NCBI GenBank assembly: GCA_021014325.1
Contig: CM037467.1
Coordinates: 13,913,273 to 13,977,272, forward strand
From: Plazaster borealis
Taxonomy: Eukaryota > Echinodermata > Asteroidea > Forcipulatida > Labidiasteridae
DNA: 64,000 bases
Direction: 5' to 3'
Below the pieces are notes generated by a model. It was not told the origin of the DNA. It saw only the letters and a program-made list of their open reading frames with translations, and did no database searches. Below are positions 60,911 to 64,000 of this stretch, piece by piece. Numbering within the stretch: the first letter of the stretch is position 1; every line of letters begins with the position of its first letter. A program made the position numbers and the translations under genes.

Positions 60911-62158
60911 AATATGATCAGTGATTGAGTAAAGAACCAACTCATGTTTACTGAAAATGTCTCATTTCATTCTGAGGATAGCTTTTTTATTTAATTTTTA
61001 AGTAAATCCAAAAGAAAGAAAGATCACAATTGTATTCTTAACGCAAAGCTTTAAAAATGTTTGTAACTTTTTCAATATAGTAGATTATTTCATAACACTA
61101 AAGCAGTAAAGAAAATTTTAACATATAAGGATGGACTTCTTCCTTGATTTGTGACCCCCCCCCCCCCCCCGGATAGTTCTGACTTTTGTTGTGCAGTGAA
61201 TTCACTTCTTTTGATGCACTTGTATTGAGTCAGTGCCACAGGCCAACAAGTGGATTTTGCTTTATAACAATCGCATCAAACCGGATTTCTCGCAGGCGGA
61301 AATTCAATTCAGGATTTATCCAAACAGGGACGGAAAAAAAACAGGTCTTATTTCGATCCACAAAGCAAAGTCTCAGTGGGTTTTTATTCAGTGTTGACGC
61401 TGTGAGTTTGTGTGGAACAATGAAAAGTTATTATTAATCCGAACTAAAGTCTTTTCATAATAGAGTCCGATTTCCCTTAGGATTCAATGCGATACTTTTT
61501 TTTCTCTCTCTATATTCTGCGTGAGTTTCTACTGTTCCGCTATGAAAAACACTCCATGGCAATTTCAGAATGACGTTGATACATCTTAATATAGTTAGCA
61601 TACATGTATAATAACTAGTGCAGTGTAAAAAAGATCTGTAAAAGACGATAGTGCTTGTGGTATTGATACGTTTCCTGCGTAAGAAACGAACCATTTGTGT
61701 CATCATGCGACTCGGATTTCTTAAGAAATTCCCGAAGAATGGAATCGGGACAAAACATCTAGGCCAAGGATAGAAATGACGATCGTCTTAGAAAATAGAC
61801 AACTCTGCAATCGGGGAATTGTGAAAATCTAGAATTTCATCTGGATACAATCAACTGCCATGCTTTTGAAAGACAAGAAAAAGATATAAGCACAACAGAG
61901 GGCTGGCGTGTGTTGGACGGTCTTTATGTGCGTGGAAACTTACCAAGACCAAAGTCTAGGGCAACACTGTACCAAAAAAATGTATATAACAAAAAATGGG
62001 TCACTGGTATGCTGTTGCACTTCAATACAAGCAAAACCAGTTTCAGACAACCAAGTCTACATAAGGCCATGATCAAACGACTTCGGCTATGGCTGTTGCT
62101 GTTGGCTGCAGCAATAACGCTAAAGAATATACCTTTAAGTGATCCAGCCATTTATTAA
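60911..62158. other. Spacer with a 16-base C run
   Basis: C run at 61155-61170. Frames at 61186-61437 (+) and 61455-61706 (-) have no support. Confidence 0.45.
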
Positions 62159-62524
62159 AGGTACTGAACACGTTTGGTAATTGTTAAAGACCAGTATTCT
62201 CACTTGGTGTATCCCAACATATGCATAAAATAACAAGCCTGTGAAAATTTGTGCTCAATTGGTCATTGAAGTTGCAAGAAAATGATGAAAGAAAAAACAC
62301 CCTTGTTGTACATATTTGTGTGCTTTCAGATAGGAATAAAAGGCTTCTTGCAAGAAGTCTTTTATTATTTTAGTGAGAATAACCTCTTTCTCAAAAACTA
62401 TGTTACTTCAGAGGGAGTCGTTTCTCACAATGTTTTATACTATCAACAGCTCTCCGTTGCTCGTTACCAAGTAAATTTTTTGCTAATATATATTTTGAGT
62501 AATTACCAAGCGTGTACAGTGGCT
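62159..62524. mobile_element. TTAA-flanked MITE, full copy 2
   Basis: TTAA lies exactly on both sides (62155-62158 and 62525-62528). Ends AGGTACTGAACACGTTTGGTAA and, reverse-complemented, AGCCACTGTACACGCTTGGTAA. It shares 'cctgtgaaaattt' with copy 1. 366 bp; the open frame at 62282-62569 is chance. Confidence 0.88.
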
Positions 62525-62528
62525 TTAA

Positions 62529-63961
62529 GTAGGAGTCTTTGTTCCTCCTTGATGGCATTTGAAGATTAAGATCTTGGTTTATTCAGTATGCACCTTATTA
62601 TTCCATAGTAAATACAGGATTGTTGTCTAGGGACATTAGCATAGTTTACCCATGGAGAATTTTCTTCCTCCATGGTTTACCAATGCATCTTATAAATGAT
62701 TGCCATTCTATCCATTACAATAGAAAAACAACCTTTCTGCGTGATTTTCTCTTTTGCTCTCGGTGGATTTCCAAAATAAATTTATAGATGATGAAAAATT
62801 CATTAATTCTGTGGATACTGGGCTTATTTTGTTTCTGTTTTTTTGGTAAATGTGAGTTATAGGCTGTCCCTCAGGTTCTGTGAAAATTATCATGATTTCA
62901 CTGCTCGGGTTTTGACGCTGTTGTTGTAAACAAAACCGGTGAGACTTTGTTGTTGCTAATGAATATTCAAACAGATGTTGTCCTCTGTGGCTGCTTTTTA
63001 TCGCTTAGCAGGACAGTTTCTTAAAAGCTTTTTAATTTGAAGATTTATGTCCGATGTTTGTTTGTGACACTTTAAGTCGTAGTGGTGTGTTAAGCTGGTC
63101 TGGTACCCTCAGGGCAAACAAAGAAATGAATACTGACTGTTAAGGTACCTGTCTCTTTTGACCTAGAGCCTCAGTACGATACTCATTGATTTTGACCGAG
63201 AGAAAAAAAATCTCTTTGAGATTTGTAAAGCCAAAATCCTCTAATCACAAAGGATCATTCAGTACACACTGTTTGCACTTGGACGCGGTATTTGTAAAGA
63301 GACAATAATTTCAAAAACATCTCCATGACTGAAAACTTCCCTCATCCAAATAAAGGAGGAATCTTTGAGCGCTGGCTGCATCTCCAAGTATTCCCCGTCA
63401 GATATTGTTATCTCCATCAGCAACTTAATTAGAAGTTCCCTTCCAACGAATGAAGGATGCGTTTTAGAGCGTGGTTTTTGTGAAGTATTGATACTTGATA
63501 CCGGGGTGTCATAGCGTGATGGATTGTCAAAAAGTACATTGGAGCTATTCTTGACTCTATTCTGAAGAGAAATTTGATCTGATTTGCCATCGTTAGGATT
63601 TCTTTACAATGATTCTGCTATTTGATACTCTAGCTCAATTTCCGTCATATCTTGATCGATTTACTTGTATTTTATTTTGTATTTTGCATTTTTTTTTTTA
63701 TCCATTAAATGAAAACTTGTAAAGGGTGAATGCTTATGAAATTTATTTTTTACTAGAGGGGTTTTGATTTAAGTGTAATTTATCTATGATAAGGATTATA
63801 AATCTGGTGGTAGTATCTAAAATATCAGGTGGATCTAAACCGGCTGAGAGTTAAGCTTATTGTGTCATTAGTCGGATTAGGTGTCCAAGTGCTTTCAGGT
63901 TGGTTAGGGGAAAACAAAAAAACAAGTTTGTTATGATTACGTAGTTTGCATGGAAACCTGT
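62529..63961. other. AT-rich spacer
   Basis: No exon or repeat recognised. Confidence 0.45.
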
Positions 63962-63965
63962 TTAA

Positions 63966-64000
63966 AGGGATTGTATACGTTTGGTAATTGGAACCCACTG
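63966..64000 (+). mobile_element. TTAA-type MITE, start only, cut by window end
   Basis: TTAA at 63962-63965 followed by AGGGATTGTATACGTTTGG, matching the right terminal repeat of 46780-47134 almost exactly. The rest lies outside the window. Confidence 0.8.

Overview
This window reads as nuclear DNA of a marine invertebrate deuterostome, most likely an echinoderm and plausibly a sea star. That is inference from AT richness, the absence of any long continuous gene, many short terminal-inverted-repeat elements, tRNA-headed SINEs and LINE tails with ATT repeats; no taxonomic marker gene is present. It looks intronic or intergenic. No bacterial-style gene, operon, CRISPR array, rRNA or convincing functional tRNA is visible. 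Nearly all listed open frames are chance frames in AT-rich, pyrimidine-rich or tandemly repeated DNA.

Only two stretches look like host exons. One is a 68-bp internal exon at 8923-8990 (+) with a strong acceptor and donor; its peptide ends ITETGVGKQ, weakly like the TFIIS/elongin A N-terminal domain. The other is a possible 5' exon ending at 54442 (+) with the donor AAG|GTAAGC, preceded by a GC-richer stretch that carries a full RFX X-box palindrome and two octamer-like sites.

Mobile DNA supplies most of the recognisable structure. 2-8 kb: a ~100-bp tandem array, a foldback element, a diverged repeat family present twice (one copy split by a LINE 3' end), a composite SINE and a pogo-like MITE. 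9.9-10.2 kb: a foldback element with a tRNA-like core. 15-16 kb, 43.6 kb and 45.6-46.1 kb: three members of one TAGACTG-ended family, the two long ones in opposite orientation. 17-20 kb: a Q/E-type hexanucleotide tract, retroposon tails, an internally deleted piggyBac-like element with subterminal palindromes and a tRNA-headed SINE. 31.8-32.5 kb: seven 87-bp units, most with a perfect hairpin. 43-47 kb: a hAT-like MITE, a TTAA-flanked MITE and a short-unit minisatellite. 49-49.6 kb: an eight-unit array that is more homogeneous at one end. 50-64 kb: a LINE tail, a Harbinger-like MITE, two adjacent foldback elements, a second hAT-like MITE and more TTAA-type MITEs, one cut by the window end.

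The remaining sequence is AT-rich single-copy-looking DNA with microsatellites. No multi-gene system is visible. The most unusual items are the hairpin array at 31.9 kb, the homogenisation gradient at 49 kb, the piggyBac remnant with perfect palindromes, and the LINE nested in a repeat whose sister copy preserves the empty site.
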